Source: Gerris lacustris
Taxonomy: Eukaryota > Arthropoda > Insecta > Hemiptera > Gerridae
Length of the DNA: 64,000 nucleotides
Direction: 5' to 3'
NCBI GenBank assembly: GCA_951217055.1
Contig: OX578286.1
Span: 9,807,550-9,871,549, forward strand
The notes below the pieces were generated by a model. The model made no database searches and had not been told where the DNA came from. It saw only the letters and a list, made by a program, of their open reading frames with translations. Of this stretch, positions 1 through 9,800 are shown one piece after another. Position numbers and translations under genes: made by a program. Numbering within the stretch: position 1 is the first letter of the stretch; each line of letters starts with the position of its first letter.

Positions 1-436
1 TCTATCATCATCTATTCGATGAGACGAACATTTTTTTCAAATAACATTTATTACTAAAACCAACAGCGACACCGCTATGAATTAATAAAGATCGCTAAAA
101 CTATTAGCGGACCTAAACGTTTATAATAGAGAAAACAACCTTTTTACCGATATCTTACGTTCTAACGTAACGATTTTAATAAAACTTCGTATACACCATC
201 TAATGCACAATTTTAACAGGCATGCAACATTTCAACTTGATACAAGCAGAAGTCTTTGCGTAGTGAAGAGATACATTTAAATAATCATTTAAATATTCAA
301 TATTCAGTATTTCATTGCAATACGCTCGCTTCAATGATAGAGCCACGCGATGCCTAGTATTTATACATTTGTAAAGTTAAAACAGCTCAAAAAAAATCTT
401 GCAAAGAAGCGTAGTAGTATAGTAAATATATCCTGC
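1..436 (+). repeat. R1b-type dispersed repeat joined to R3-like sequence
   Basis: This segment recurs inverted at about 16572-17100 and in part at 43310-43560, 3900-4160 and 57480-57600. Shared landmarks are a TTACGTTCTAACGTAA palindrome near 165 and a run describing ATACAAGCAGAAG near 240. The part from about 300 to 365 matches 16575-16640 inverted, so the two copies share the same mosaic. The left end is cut by the window edge. No coding frame is conserved between copies. Confidence 0.6.
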
Positions 437-960
437 CAATTAGTGTGGCACATAGCATCATATTATTGGACAAATGACCACATTGGTATAAAAAAATGTG
501 ATCCCACAACGAATTTAAAGTTATAGCATATTTGGACCTGTTTCTCTCTCAAATCAGTAAGGCGCGCTTCACGTAAGTACGTCAGGCGATAATCACCGGT
601 TTCTGTACGATTACGTTAAAATTATTAAGTGTAAAATTTTAATAGTTGCATATTCTTTTTCTACACTTCAAGACCTTTAATTTGATGTATAACATGTCAT
701 GGTGACTAAAAACTGTTTTTAGTCGCCCGTCATATTGGCCATCATCTTGGAAATATTAAGTGTGAAAACTCCAAAAAATGAAAAGTTGTCACAAATGCCT
801 AGACGCACCCTAGATATAGTAGTTTATGAATTGAAACATGCTAAGGGACAGACACCGAACAAACAGACATACAAAGCCCTTATATAAGGTTTCTTTTTCG
901 TACTTCGTACAGAAACTTAAAACCAAATCAACTGATTTCTATGAAATTTGTATGGTAGGG
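437..960 (+). repeat. R7 dispersed repeat, single-unit copy
   Basis: The segment opens with an R3-type end (GTGTGGCACATAGC near 442) and from about 515 matches 17425-18075 in the same orientation. Landmarks are CGATAATCACCGGTTTCTGT near 585 and CATGTCATGGTGACTAAAAA near 693. Here the internal unit occurs once; in the copy at 17.5 kb it is present three times. No gene is seen. Confidence 0.6.
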
Positions 961-1191
961 TCATATATTAGTCCATTGTTGGTCCCATATAAGTTTTAAC
1001 CTTCTGCCCCATTTTTTTTCACTTCCACATGCGCACAATACTACATTACGCGTCGAGTGCGGAAAGTAGCATTTTGCATGCGAGTGTGGAGTTTGCACCC
1101 GAGCGACAGCAGGGTAGTAAAACCACACGAGCAATGCAAAATGCCGTTCTCGCACGAGTTGCGTACCGTACTTTATCTACGATTGTTAGAT

Positions 1192-1353
1192 TTAAATAAT
1201 AAATACAGAAAAAAATAAACTTGCTGTATGTAGTTCGCATCTCTCTCTTGATAAAGATGGCATTAATTCTTGAGTTGTATTTTTTGCCGAATTAATTATT
1301 TCTGGAGGAGTATAATTTTCCACATTTTCGTCAAAGTCACTTGATTCACTCAT
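1192..1353 (-). CDS. Short conserved frame, N-terminus of a Crypton-type recombinase-like protein (remnant)
   Basis: A 53-codon frame opening with ATG at 1353. It has an acidic N-terminus, then TPPEIINSA, then ELMPSLSRERCEL. The pattern of an acidic leader followed by L-(M/L)-P-x-(L/K)-S-x-x-R-Y-E resembles the start of the SAM-like core-binding region of insect Crypton-derived tyrosine recombinases, as I remember that family. The catalytic domain is absent and the frame ends shortly after the motif. Homologous frames stand at 22019-22183 and 39051-39221. This copy has the expected Tyr replaced by Cys (RERCEL) and a diverged end, so it is probably a relic. Confidence 0.35.
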   Translation of the reverse strand: MSESSDFDENVENYTPPEIINSAKNTTQELMPSLSRERCELHTASLFFSVFII

Positions 1354-1451
1354 TGTTTTTCACTAAAAACTGGATATAAACAGTTGCTTAAATAAAAGAA
1401 CAGCAAATTAGTTTTGTTAAATGTAAACAAACACGCTAATCGTGCGTAAAG

Positions 1452-1507
1452 CTGAAGAATTCCTCTTCTTTACCGCCCTAGGGTGGTAAAGAAGAGGAAT
1501 TCTTCAG
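1452..1507. repeat. 56-bp near-perfect palindrome
   Basis: Arms of 28 bp run from CTGAAGAATTCC inward to GCCCTAGGGT and back, with one mismatched pair. Equivalent palindromes lie near 21855-21913 and 38900-38950 in the sister copies, so this is an element feature and not a local accident. Confidence 0.85.
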
Positions 1508-1717
1508 AACTATGACACGCGCATGCGCAATGAATACAAGTACGTAAAGAATCACTTTCTACGCATCTAAACAGAGACACAATGTTTATATTTCGTATCA
1601 ATCGTAGATAAACTTACATTTAATTACAGTTATATCTTCAAAAGTACTCATCTGATTTTTTTTATGATTTTTGAATAGTATGCTAAAAGTAACCCGTAGA
1701 TAGCGCCAGGTTAATTT

Positions 1718-1912
1718 CAACCATGCAGCGCTCTTTACATTTTGCTAATAGTTTTCGTGTTTTCATAGGTACAGTTAATTATTATTGGACATTTCATCAA
1801 CATTTATCGTAAAAATAACTTCTCCTCGGCGGCGAATCGAACCCGGCCTCTCCGTCCATATTTAAAGCTGTTTTCTCAGGAACATGATTTTTCCCCGGGA
1901 AAACGGCTTTTA
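1718..1912 (-). repeat. SINE-like repeat with Pol III B-box, copy 1
   Basis: On the minus strand it contains GGCCGGGTTCGATTCGCC, which matches the Pol III B-box consensus GGTTCGANTCC. It is preceded by AGCCGTTTTCCC and followed by GAGGAGAAGTTATTTT. Copies lie at 6239-6495 and 62616-62860. A clear A-box is not visible, so tRNA origin is likely but not proven. Confidence 0.5.
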
Positions 1913-1969
1913 TCGTTAGATTCGTATTTGAATGTTCTACATTTTAGAAGTTTTCGAGAAATAATTTTA

Positions 1970-2720
1970 GAACTAAGTTCCAGGAGTTTCCAGGAGCCCG
2001 GGAGTGAATCCAAAAAAAACGACCAAAATCACCGTCACAAAATCAACGTCACGCAAAATCCGTCACGACATCTACAGATGACGATAACTTGAGTAAAAGC
2101 TCACCGAGTTAAATGAAATTTGGTACACATGTTCATTTTACCAATGCCCAGGGTGAGTTCGTCGGGAAACGTTATCCACCCAAGCGTTCACACGCAACAC
2201 TCGCGTAAACGTAAGCTTTAAAAGACGGGAAAAAGTGTTATTAAGGAAGCCTGTTACTTGACTTGTTTTGATTATTTTTGTTATATATGTCAAAAATGTC
2301 ACTTCGTTTTGTAAATAAATAAAATATAATCATGTAAAATTTCATCCTGATACAAGCAGAAGCTGTAGAGTAGGGAAGAGATATATTTCATAATATTTTA
2401 AATTAATTGGCCGGGTAGGTAGAAAACAGTCCTATTTCAATCCAACATCCTTTAACAAACATACTCGTTTACTATAAACTGATCATGATCAACTTTTTTC
2501 TTATATTTAATATATATTTAAAGTAAGACGCTTGCTTTAATTATACAAATAATGATTTTCTTTTAATTTTGCCTTAACTCTGCTAGGTACAAACAGTTCG
2601 TTACTTTTAATTTTGTCTCTTTTCTAACTTCGCCATGTATAAGTAGTTAGCAATGTATACGTACTTAGCAGTGTAATTTTAAAATTTATATTTAATAAAA
2701 AATGTAAGCAAGTTTGTTCC
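1970..2720 (+). mobile_element. R1 arm repeat (left arm of compound element 1970-4431)
   Basis: 751 bp. The left end is GAACTAAGTTCC and the right end GTTTGTTCC, degenerate forms of the R1 terminus GGAACGAAGTTCC. Inside are the repeated stem phrase ACCGTCACAAAATC, the block ACCAATGCCCAGG near 2140, and CAAGCGTTCACACGCAAC near 2182. It aligns along its length with 40278-41037 and, inverted, with 15166-15921. Together with R2 (2725-3564) and an inverted R1 (3567-4431) it makes one compound inverted structure. Confidence 0.7.
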
Positions 2721-2724
2721 TATA

Positions 2725-3564
2725 CCGGGTGTCCCGCGACACCACACGTATTTTTTTTCACGTTCTCACGTTTTAATTCATGATTTCACGTTTTAATTCA
2801 TGATTTCACGTTTTAATCCACATGAAAATCCATCAAAATCTCAAAATCAAATTTTCGCACCATCACAATACTTTCTCTTTATATGAAAAAGAAAAAAACG
2901 TAGATAAATTTCCCATGTATCTCTATATATTTTTTAAAATTTTTAAAATATTAATATATAGATGAGGCTTATTCTCTTTCTTTCAAAAGTCTAGAAAGGA
3001 TTGTTAAAAAATTGTGGTGTCAAAAATACACACAATCGCTTTTCAAATTCTGTAAATTATGCGCAAATAAGCGAAGGAAGTACGAACTGTTAAAAGGATA
3101 AATAGAAGCGGAGCGAACACATCCTATAGAAGCGTAACATTTCGCTAAACCCATCTACATTGGTACACATAATGGTTTCATAATTTTACAATGAATAATG
3201 CAATGATTAGGCAGACAAACATCTGGTTAAAGCTGTTCAATGCATTATTGCTGGAACAGTTCCATCAAGTTGGATTATTCTCAAAGCAAAAGGCAATGGG
3301 TTCTCCAATAGATGTATTTGTCAAGTGGATTTTGCATCCCTTGCAAATCCACTTCAAATATTGGCTAATACGAATATTAGGTGGCTGGATAATTATCATC
3401 GGAAATTCGTGAGAATTTCGCGGAACGTTAAGTTGGTCGAGGAGGTATTAGAAGTTCGGCTAGTGATAAATGATTGTCAATGAATTTTAGCTCCAAATTT
3501 GGAGGGCGCAACCCCTCAAAAACTATAAAAAAAAAAAATACGTGCGGTGTCGTGGGACACCCGG
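2725..3564. mobile_element. R2 core element with about 34-bp terminal inverted repeats
   Basis: The left end CCGGGTGTCCCGCGACACCA mirrors the right end TGGTGTC-type sequence finishing in GGGACACCCGG, and both continue into an ACGTATTTTT/AAAAATACGT block. Near the left end a 20-bp unit (TTTCACGTTTTAATTCATGA) is repeated about three times at 2757-2818. A short frame at 3191-3412 has no recognisable domain. Much shorter or partial relatives are at 41040-41263, 15137-15163, 29413-29460 and 62341-62590. The R1 repeats on both sides begin within 2-4 bp of the core. Confidence 0.65.
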
Positions 3565-3566
3565 TA

Positions 3567-4431
3567 GGAACGAAGTTCCTTACGCTGTTCATTAAATATA
3601 AATTATAAAATCGCTGTAATAACTACGTATACATGGTGGAGTTAGAAAAGAGACAAAATTAAAAGTAACTAACTATTTGTACTAGCGGAGTTAAGGCAAA
3701 ATTAAATGAAAATCTTTTTATTATCTTTGAAACGAGCGTCTTTCAATAAATAATGTATTGTATATTGAGAAAAAAGGTAATGATAAATTTATAGTTAAAG
3801 CAGATGGTTGTAGAACGAAAAAGAACTGTCCTCCCAGGCCCCGTCGGCATATTACTCCAATTAAATATTAAAATAAAAAATATAAATCATTAACTCACAA
3901 AAACTTCTGCTTGTATCAGGTTGAAATGTTACATGCTTGTTTCAATTGTACTGTAGGTGATGTATACAAAGTTTCATTTAAATCTTTACGTTAGAACGTA
4001 AGATATCGGTAAAAACGTTGTTTTCTTTATTTTAATCGGTTTGGACCGCTTTAATAAATTTAGCGATCTTAATCACTTCATAGTAGTGTCGGTGTTCGTT
4101 TTACTAAAAAAAAATATTTAAAAAAGTTTTTTGTCTCATTAAATAGATGAAGTTAGAATTTTTTCCCGTCCAAAAATTCCAATTTTAAATTCGAAGCTTA
4201 CGTTTACGCGAGCGTTGCGCGTGAACGCTTGGGCGGATAACGTAGTCCAACGAACTTGTCCCTGACATTGGTAAAATGAACATGTGTTCCAAATTTCAAC
4301 TAAGTCGGTCAACTTTTACACAAGTTATCGCCATCGGTAGATTTCGTGACGGATTTTGCGTGACGGTGATTTTGGTCGTTTTTTTGGATTCACTCCTGGG
4401 CTCCAGAACGTGCCATAAGGAACTTCGTTCC
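3567..4431 (-). mobile_element. R1 arm repeat, inverted, R1b-type interior
   Basis: 865 bp, bounded by GGAACGAAGTTCC at the left and GGAACTTCGTTCC at the right. The left part matches the R1 type at 15166-15921. The interior from about 3900 to 4200 is instead the R1b module (GTTAGAACGTAAGATATCGG). This arm is therefore a mosaic and differs from its partner arm at 1970-2720. Open frames here are translations of repeat DNA. Confidence 0.7.
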
Positions 4432-4518
4432 AAAAAAAGTGGTAACAAATTATTTCTTGAAAACGATTGCAACGGATTTGATTAAACAAATCTAAAATGT
4501 AATCCATATATAAATATG

Positions 4519-5043
4519 AATCCCAACAAAAACGCTAGTGTAAAAAAATAAGCCAAGTCTCGCGTAAAGTGTTGTGAGATCATAGGTTTAGCCAAGTCTC
4601 TCCCACTGTCCGAGTAAGTTCTACTAGGTCTAATTTATCCAGTGCAAATAGATGATGTTTGTCTGACCTTCTCTCTATTCTCTTTCCCAAATCACTCTAC
4701 ACGTTTAAATTTAAAAACATTTTCTGACTTGGCAAATACACACCACAAACTTAAATCAAATAATAAATATTATTTTTTCGGATACAAATTTTTATACGAC
4801 ACTGCAATTAATTATAGCCTCTTTGGGGATGTGTATTTGCCAAGTCAGATTTTTTTTTTAAATTTGAACGTGTAAAGGGATGTGGGAAAGACAATAGAGA
4901 GATGGACAGACAAACATCATGTACTTGCACTGGATAAATTAGACCTAGTAGAACTTACTCGGACAGTGGGAGACTTGGCTAAACCTATGATCTCACAACT
5001 TTTCACGCGAGACTTATTACACTAGTGATTTTGTTGGGATTTC
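4519..5043. mobile_element. Foldback element FB1
   Basis: Two inverted arms of about 215-230 bp (4519-4747 and 4829-5043) flank a spacer of about 80 bp. The outer ends are TCCCAACAAAA and its complement. Arm landmarks are GTTGTGAGATCATAGGTTTA and TTCTACTAGGTCTAATTTA. A second family member, split by later insertions, is at 21379-23223. It has no coding capacity. The arms are mostly intact, with small indels. Confidence 0.8.
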
Positions 5044-5214
5044 ACTTCTTTTTTGTAAGTAGTTTTTCGTTGCCCCAAAACAATTTTTCGATTTTCATTC
5101 TTTGTTCTTATTTGATTGTTCTTGGGTCTTTTTTCTTTCTTTGTTCTTGTTAATATTTCGTGTAACTTGTTCGTCGGTGGGTGCTCAAATTTAACTAAAT
5201 AAAATTATCTGGAG
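5044..5214. other. AT-rich DNA, nothing recognised
   Basis: T-rich sequence between FB1 and the duplicated block beginning at 5215. It contains repeated TTTGTTCTT-like words but no clear repeat unit or reading frame. Confidence 0.6.
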
Positions 5215-5783
5215 TAAATATGTTTACACTATAAGATAACTGTCAAGCAATACTGCCAAATCAACCTCAAAATCACTTTTAAGGCGGGTTTACACGAACC
5301 AAGTAGACTTGGACTAAGTAATTTTGATCAAATCTACTTGGTCAAAGTAAAAATGAAATTTTGATGCAGGTTTACACGATCCAAGTATACTTGGTCCAAG
5401 TAGGGGAACTTGTCAAAAAAAAAAAACAATTTAGAAGCAAAGGAAAAAAACAAAAATTTAAAAGAAATAAAAGCTGTCAATACCCTTCTATAAACAAATC
5501 CGTCACAACTTTTCACGTCTTTTCCCATTTTTGACAGCTTTCTTGTCATAATCATATGTCATATGGTTGACGCCAAGTATACTAAGATCAAATAACATCC
5601 AACTCAACTTGGATGTCCAAGTTGTCTTTGATAACCTGTTTACACGATCCAAGTAGCGTCAAAATCAAGTCAAAACTGATTTGGTCCAAGTCAGCTTGGA
5701 TCGTGTAAACGCGGCTTAAATATGTTTACACTTTAAGATAACTGTCAATCAATACTGTTAAACCAACCTCAAAATCACTTTTA
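5215..5783. repeat. 67-bp direct duplication flanking a MITE
   Basis: A block of about 67 bp at 5215-5282 (starting TAAATATGTTTACACTATAA) is repeated with few changes at 5717-5783. The two copies abut the MITE on either side. If the MITE is removed they form a simple tandem duplication whose junction reads TTTTAAATATG, which supplies the TTAA target. Confidence 0.75.
5283..5715. mobile_element. MITE with GGCGGGTTTACACG-type ends and TTAA flanks
   Basis: 433 bp. The left end GGCGGGTTTACACGAACCAA is mirrored by the right end GCTTGGATCGTGTAAACGCG. TTAA lies directly outside both ends (5279-5282 and 5716-5719). Inside are repeated CCAAGTAnACTTGG words. A TTAA duplication is typical of piggyBac-type transposition; no transposase is present. 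Confidence 0.7.
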
Positions 5784-6238
5784 GTATTAAAGTTCTCTAC
5801 TAGATAGCTTTAGTGGCGCTGTTTACAATCTTAAATGTTTTAAAATATTTTAAATAGACGGTTTTTCTATTACCCTTGAAAGGGACAAAGAACCAGATTT
5901 TTAAAATTTTCCTTTATTTGTTCAACAAACTCTACCTAAATACAAAATTTCAAGTTTCTAGGTTTGTTAGAAGTGCCTTAGAATTATGATGAGTGAGTGA
6001 GTCAGTGATGAAATAACTAAACTTTAGGCTCATATATGTTATGAACTTCTATGGGTAGAGGTGTGACATTTTTATTTCTAGTTCAGTTTGTCATTAACTT
6101 AAAATTAAAATTAATTTTATATATCAAAGTATCTTCAATAGGATAATAGAGGGGGGTCCGAATTGCCGTGAGTTGGTTCCAGTAAAGGATGCTACGGCTG
6201 TGCTGGACTTGGCGGGGGCACTGCCGTGCCCCCAGATC
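5784..6238. other. Unannotated AT-rich stretch
   Basis: No repeat family seen elsewhere in this window, RNA gene or convincing reading frame is visible. The stretch 6150-6238 is GC-richer and includes a short hairpin (GGGGGCACTGCCGTGCCCCC). Confidence 0.5.
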
Positions 6239-6495
6239 TGACGATATAAGCCGATTCCCCGGGAAAAATCTAGTTCCTGAAGAAATGGAACTTTAAACCC
6301 GGACGAAGAGAGGCCGGGTTTGATTACCCGCGGAGGAGAAGGTATTCTTACGATAAATTTTGATGAAATGTTCAATAATAATTAAATGTAACAACGACAA
6401 AAAAAAACAACTAATAAATAGAAAACACTGGGCTAAGTAATTATGAACTCGTATATGAGAAAGTTTGTGTTAAGTCGTCTCGGACCGATTTTTTT
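6239..6495 (+). repeat. SINE-like repeat with B-box, copy 2
   Basis: It opens GATATAAGCCGATTCCC and carries a degenerate B-box in GGCCGGGTTTGATTACCC near 6311, then GAGGAGAAGGTATTC and a tail through AACTCGTATATGAGAAA. It aligns with 62616-62860 over its whole length, and 1718-1912 is the inverted relative. Confidence 0.5.
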
Positions 6496-6550
6496 TTTTT
6501 TAAAGGATCTACTTTGTAGACAATTAAATGATCTTTAATTTTATAAAGAA

Positions 6551-6589
6551 CTAGCTTTCACCCCGCGCTCCGCGCGGGGCTCATGCTAG
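6551..6589. repeat. GC-rich hairpin flanked by CTAG, Helitron-like 3' end candidate
   Basis: The stem CCCCGCG/CGCGGGG (6561-6579) lies in AT-rich DNA, with CTAG 6-7 bp away on both sides. Helitron 3' termini typically have a short GC hairpin about 10 nt before CTRR, so either side could be an end. No matching 5' TC end was identified. Confidence 0.3.
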
Positions 6590-6692
6590 GTATTAGTGGC
6601 TGTTTCCTAAAAGCATGTAGGCCTAGCAATTTAATTAAATTCCTAAATAGTTTTATTTCCAAAGCCTTTTAATGATAAAATCAGGACTATAT

Positions 6693-6813
6693 TGTTGTGA
6701 TTTAAATAATTTTGATTGATGGATGTCAATTGATAAATTGACAAGTTTGTATTTATATCAAAAATATATCACTCTGCATTAAACCTCAGAAGAGTTTATT
6801 CAGTATTATCACA
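6693..6813 (+). repeat. 5' LTR of the Copia element
   Basis: 121 bp, TGTTGTGATT...TTATCACA, identical by eye to 11104-11224. A TATA-like TTTATATCAAAA lies near 6751 and an ATTAAA polyadenylation-type word near 6779. Very short for a Copia LTR (Drosophila copia has about 276 bp). Confidence 0.95.
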
Positions 6814-6825
6814 GGGGTTATGGGC
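6814..6825 (+). promoter_or_regulatory. Primer binding site, half initiator tRNA-Met type
   Basis: GGGGTTATGGGC begins immediately after the LTR. It is complementary to the anticodon stem-loop of eukaryotic initiator tRNA-Met around the CAU anticodon. Drosophila copia uses a 5' half fragment of this tRNA in the same way, so priming from an internal cleaved tRNA end is inferred. Confidence 0.85.
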
Positions 6826-6897
6826 TGTTAAAAAAAGTGATAAGAATAAATAAAATAGAAGGTAAATAATTTAAATAACTTAGAACTTAAAATAAAA

Positions 6898-9800
6898 ATG
6901 ACTGAATTAATTCAACATGCGGAAAAACTAAATGGGATAAATTATATCAATTGGAAGTATAGATTAGAAGCCTTATTAGAAGCAAAGGGACTATGGGATC
7001 ATTTACAAAGACCCATACCAGAAGATCCTGCAGCATTATTATTATGGAAAAGGACTGATGCACAAATAAGAGGAATGATAACTATTTCAATGGAAAATAG
7101 CCAAGTTTCAATGATACTAACATGCAGAACAGCGAAAGAAATTTTGGACTCTTTGGATAGAAGATACGCCGGAGACATAGAAAAGATGAAATTTGATGCC
7201 AAAAATAATGTGGCTAGATTAACCATGAAAGAAAGCGAGACTTGGGAGGAATATCTATTAAGATCTGAGAAATTATTAGAATGGGCAAGAACACTAGGTG
7301 CTGTAATAGACGACAAAGAATTTATAACAGGATTTATCAGAGGATTACCAGCAAAGTACAATAATTTAGTTATGCAATTCGATACCATTGAAGATTTAAC
7401 TGTGACCAAATTAAGAAGATTTTTTCAGAAATTTCAGGAAAGACAAGACTTAGAAAAGGAAAATACAAACAATGCATTTAATGCATCGACATCAAGAGAG
7501 AACAATAATAAATTTAAAAATAACAAACATTTTGAATTTAAAAATAAGCTATCATGTTACATATGTGGAAAAAATCATTTTGCAAGAGACTGTTGGTATA
7601 ATACACAAAATAAAAATTATTCAGACAAGAAGAAAAATTATCCAAACAAAAATTATCAAAAGAAGAAAACAACCACTAATGTTCGCTATGTAAGAGACAA
7701 TTCTGACGATGAAAAGAAATCAGAAAGAAATCAAGAAGAAACGAATGAAAAGTATGATTATGCATTTACAGCCAATATAAAAGATACAAAAGAAACAGAA
7801 TGGGTTCTTGACAGTGGTGCAACCAGTCATATGACGTCAAATAAAAATATATTAGAATCAGAAAACCCTGAAGAAAGAAAAATTAAACTAGCAAATAAAC
7901 ACGTCATATATTCAGAATCAAGTGGAACATGTAAGATAAATACAATTAATAATTTTTGTTATAAACTAAGAGATGTGCTTTATGTTCCAGAATTAGACAC
8001 CAATTTAATGTCTATTAATAAATTAACAGAAACTGGACTAGAAGTTAAATTTCATAAATTTGGAGCTATTATATATGACAAGCATGGAAACAAATTATTA
8101 ACCGCAAAACTTAGAAAAAATATTTATATTTTGAATCAACCAAATCATCAAGAACAAAGTCTGAAGATCGAACTCAAAAATGACAATGAAAATTTGAAAA
8201 CCTGGCATCAACGTTTAGGACATTTAAACTTCAACTACATGAACATATTAAAAGACAAAAATATGGTACGAAATTTTGACTACACTAATAATAAAACCGA
8301 TTTTATTTGCACTAATTGCATTGAATCAAAATATTCTAGAAAACCATTTCGTAGAATTGAAAATGAGCAATCAAAAAGCATTTTAGATTTATTACATGTG
8401 GATTTGGTAGGACCTATACAAAAATGTTCAATAGGAGGATCAAAATATATATTAACTATAGTTGATGATTATTCGGGAAAAATATTTACTAAATTTTTAA
8501 GAACAAAATCAGAAACATTAGAAAAATTGCCACAGTTTATAAAGCAAATAGAAAATAGTAAAGGAAAAACAGTAAAATGCATTCGTTCAGACAACGGTGG
8601 AGAATTTCTCAACAATGAAATGACTACATTTTTTAACAATAAGGGAATTAAACATCAACTAACTACAAGTTTTTCACCACAAAGTAATGGAAAAGCAGAA
8701 AGAGCTAATCGCACAATAGTAGAAAGTGCCACTGCTATGCTGCTAAAAGCGAAATTACCAATAGAATTCTGGGCGGAGGCAGTAGGAACGGCAACTTACA
8801 TTAAGAATAAAACACCATACAAATTACATGGGACGAAAACACCTGATGAACTATTCTCTGGATATAAACCATCAGTGAGTCATTTGAAAATATTTGGTTG
8901 CAAAGCATATTATTGGATACCCAAAAACAAACATAAAAAATTTGAATCGAAAATGAGAGAAGGAATATTTGTCGGCTACTCACCAAATCGAAGAGCTTAT
9001 AGAATATACGATCCTAAGATAAAAAATGTAACTGAATCAAGGGATGTAAAATTTTTGGAACAAGAAGATGGAAGTATACTCTTAGGAAAAATTGAAGAGG
9101 AAGTAACTTATCAAAATTTATTTACTAAATTATATTTACATCCAAGTAGTCATGCTAATGAAAATATAAATGAACAACCTGAAGTAAGATATGAACATCC
9201 TGAAGAAATCCAAGGTGAACAAAATAACGATGTAAGAAACAATCAAAACAATCCTCATCGAGTAAGGTACAATCCTCGTCCACTAAGATCATCAAGAAAA
9301 AATATTAATTATTGTGAATTGTCTTCAGAAGATGAAGAAGAAGATGCTAACATTGCTAAAGAAGATGACATACCTAATACATTTGATGAAGCCATGGCAT
9401 CAAAAGAAAAGGACGAATGGTTAGCAGCAATGAAGCTAGAACTGAAGTCACTTCATGAACATGAAGTATGGGAATTAGTTGATGCTCCACCAGAGGCAAA
9501 ATCAATAAAATGTAGATGGGTTTATGCAAAGAAAAGATTAAGTGAAGGAAAAATCAAATTTAAAGCGAGATTAGTAGCAGTTGGATGTTCTCAAAAGTAT
9601 GGAATTGATTACTTTGAAGCATATTCCCCAGTTATTAAGCCATGTAGTTTGCGAAGTATTATAGCATATGGAGGAGAAAACGGATGGGATATACATCATT
9701 TTGACGTACAGACAGCTTACCTATACGGTAAACTAAAGGAAGAGGTATATATGAAACAACCACCTGGTTTTATTGACAAGAATCAGCCTAAGAAAATTTG

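Larger units (their letters stand above)
1041..1612 (-). mobile_element. Crypton-like non-autonomous element, copy 1
   Basis: About 572 bp, repeated with the same architecture at 21754-22321 and 38795-39365. Read on the minus strand it begins TTTATCTACGATTG, then carries a near-perfect 56-bp palindrome centred on CCCTAGGG, a short open frame starting at 1353, an inverted copy of the first block (AATCGTAGATAAAG), and a GC-richer tail ending near CGACGCGTAATGTA. Insertion inside R3 fixes the outer boundaries. The two outer ends are not inverted copies of each other and no clear target duplication is visible. Both fit a tyrosine-recombinase (Crypton-type) mechanism, but that is inference. Confidence 0.6.
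961..1712 (+). repeat. R3 fragment split by an inserted 570-bp element
   Basis: The left part (961-1040) contains GGTCCCATATAAGTTT and CCACATGCGCACAA; the right part (1613-1712) continues with ATATCTTCAAAAGTACTCAT. In uninterrupted R3 copies (18140-18250, 27460-27590) these two blocks are adjacent. The intervening 1041-1612 is therefore an insertion. Confidence 0.65.

Noticed and set aside
7472..7693. 73-codon frame overlapping gag in another frame, and minus-strand frames inside the Copia gene
   Set aside because: Shadow frames of the intact Gag-Pol gene.
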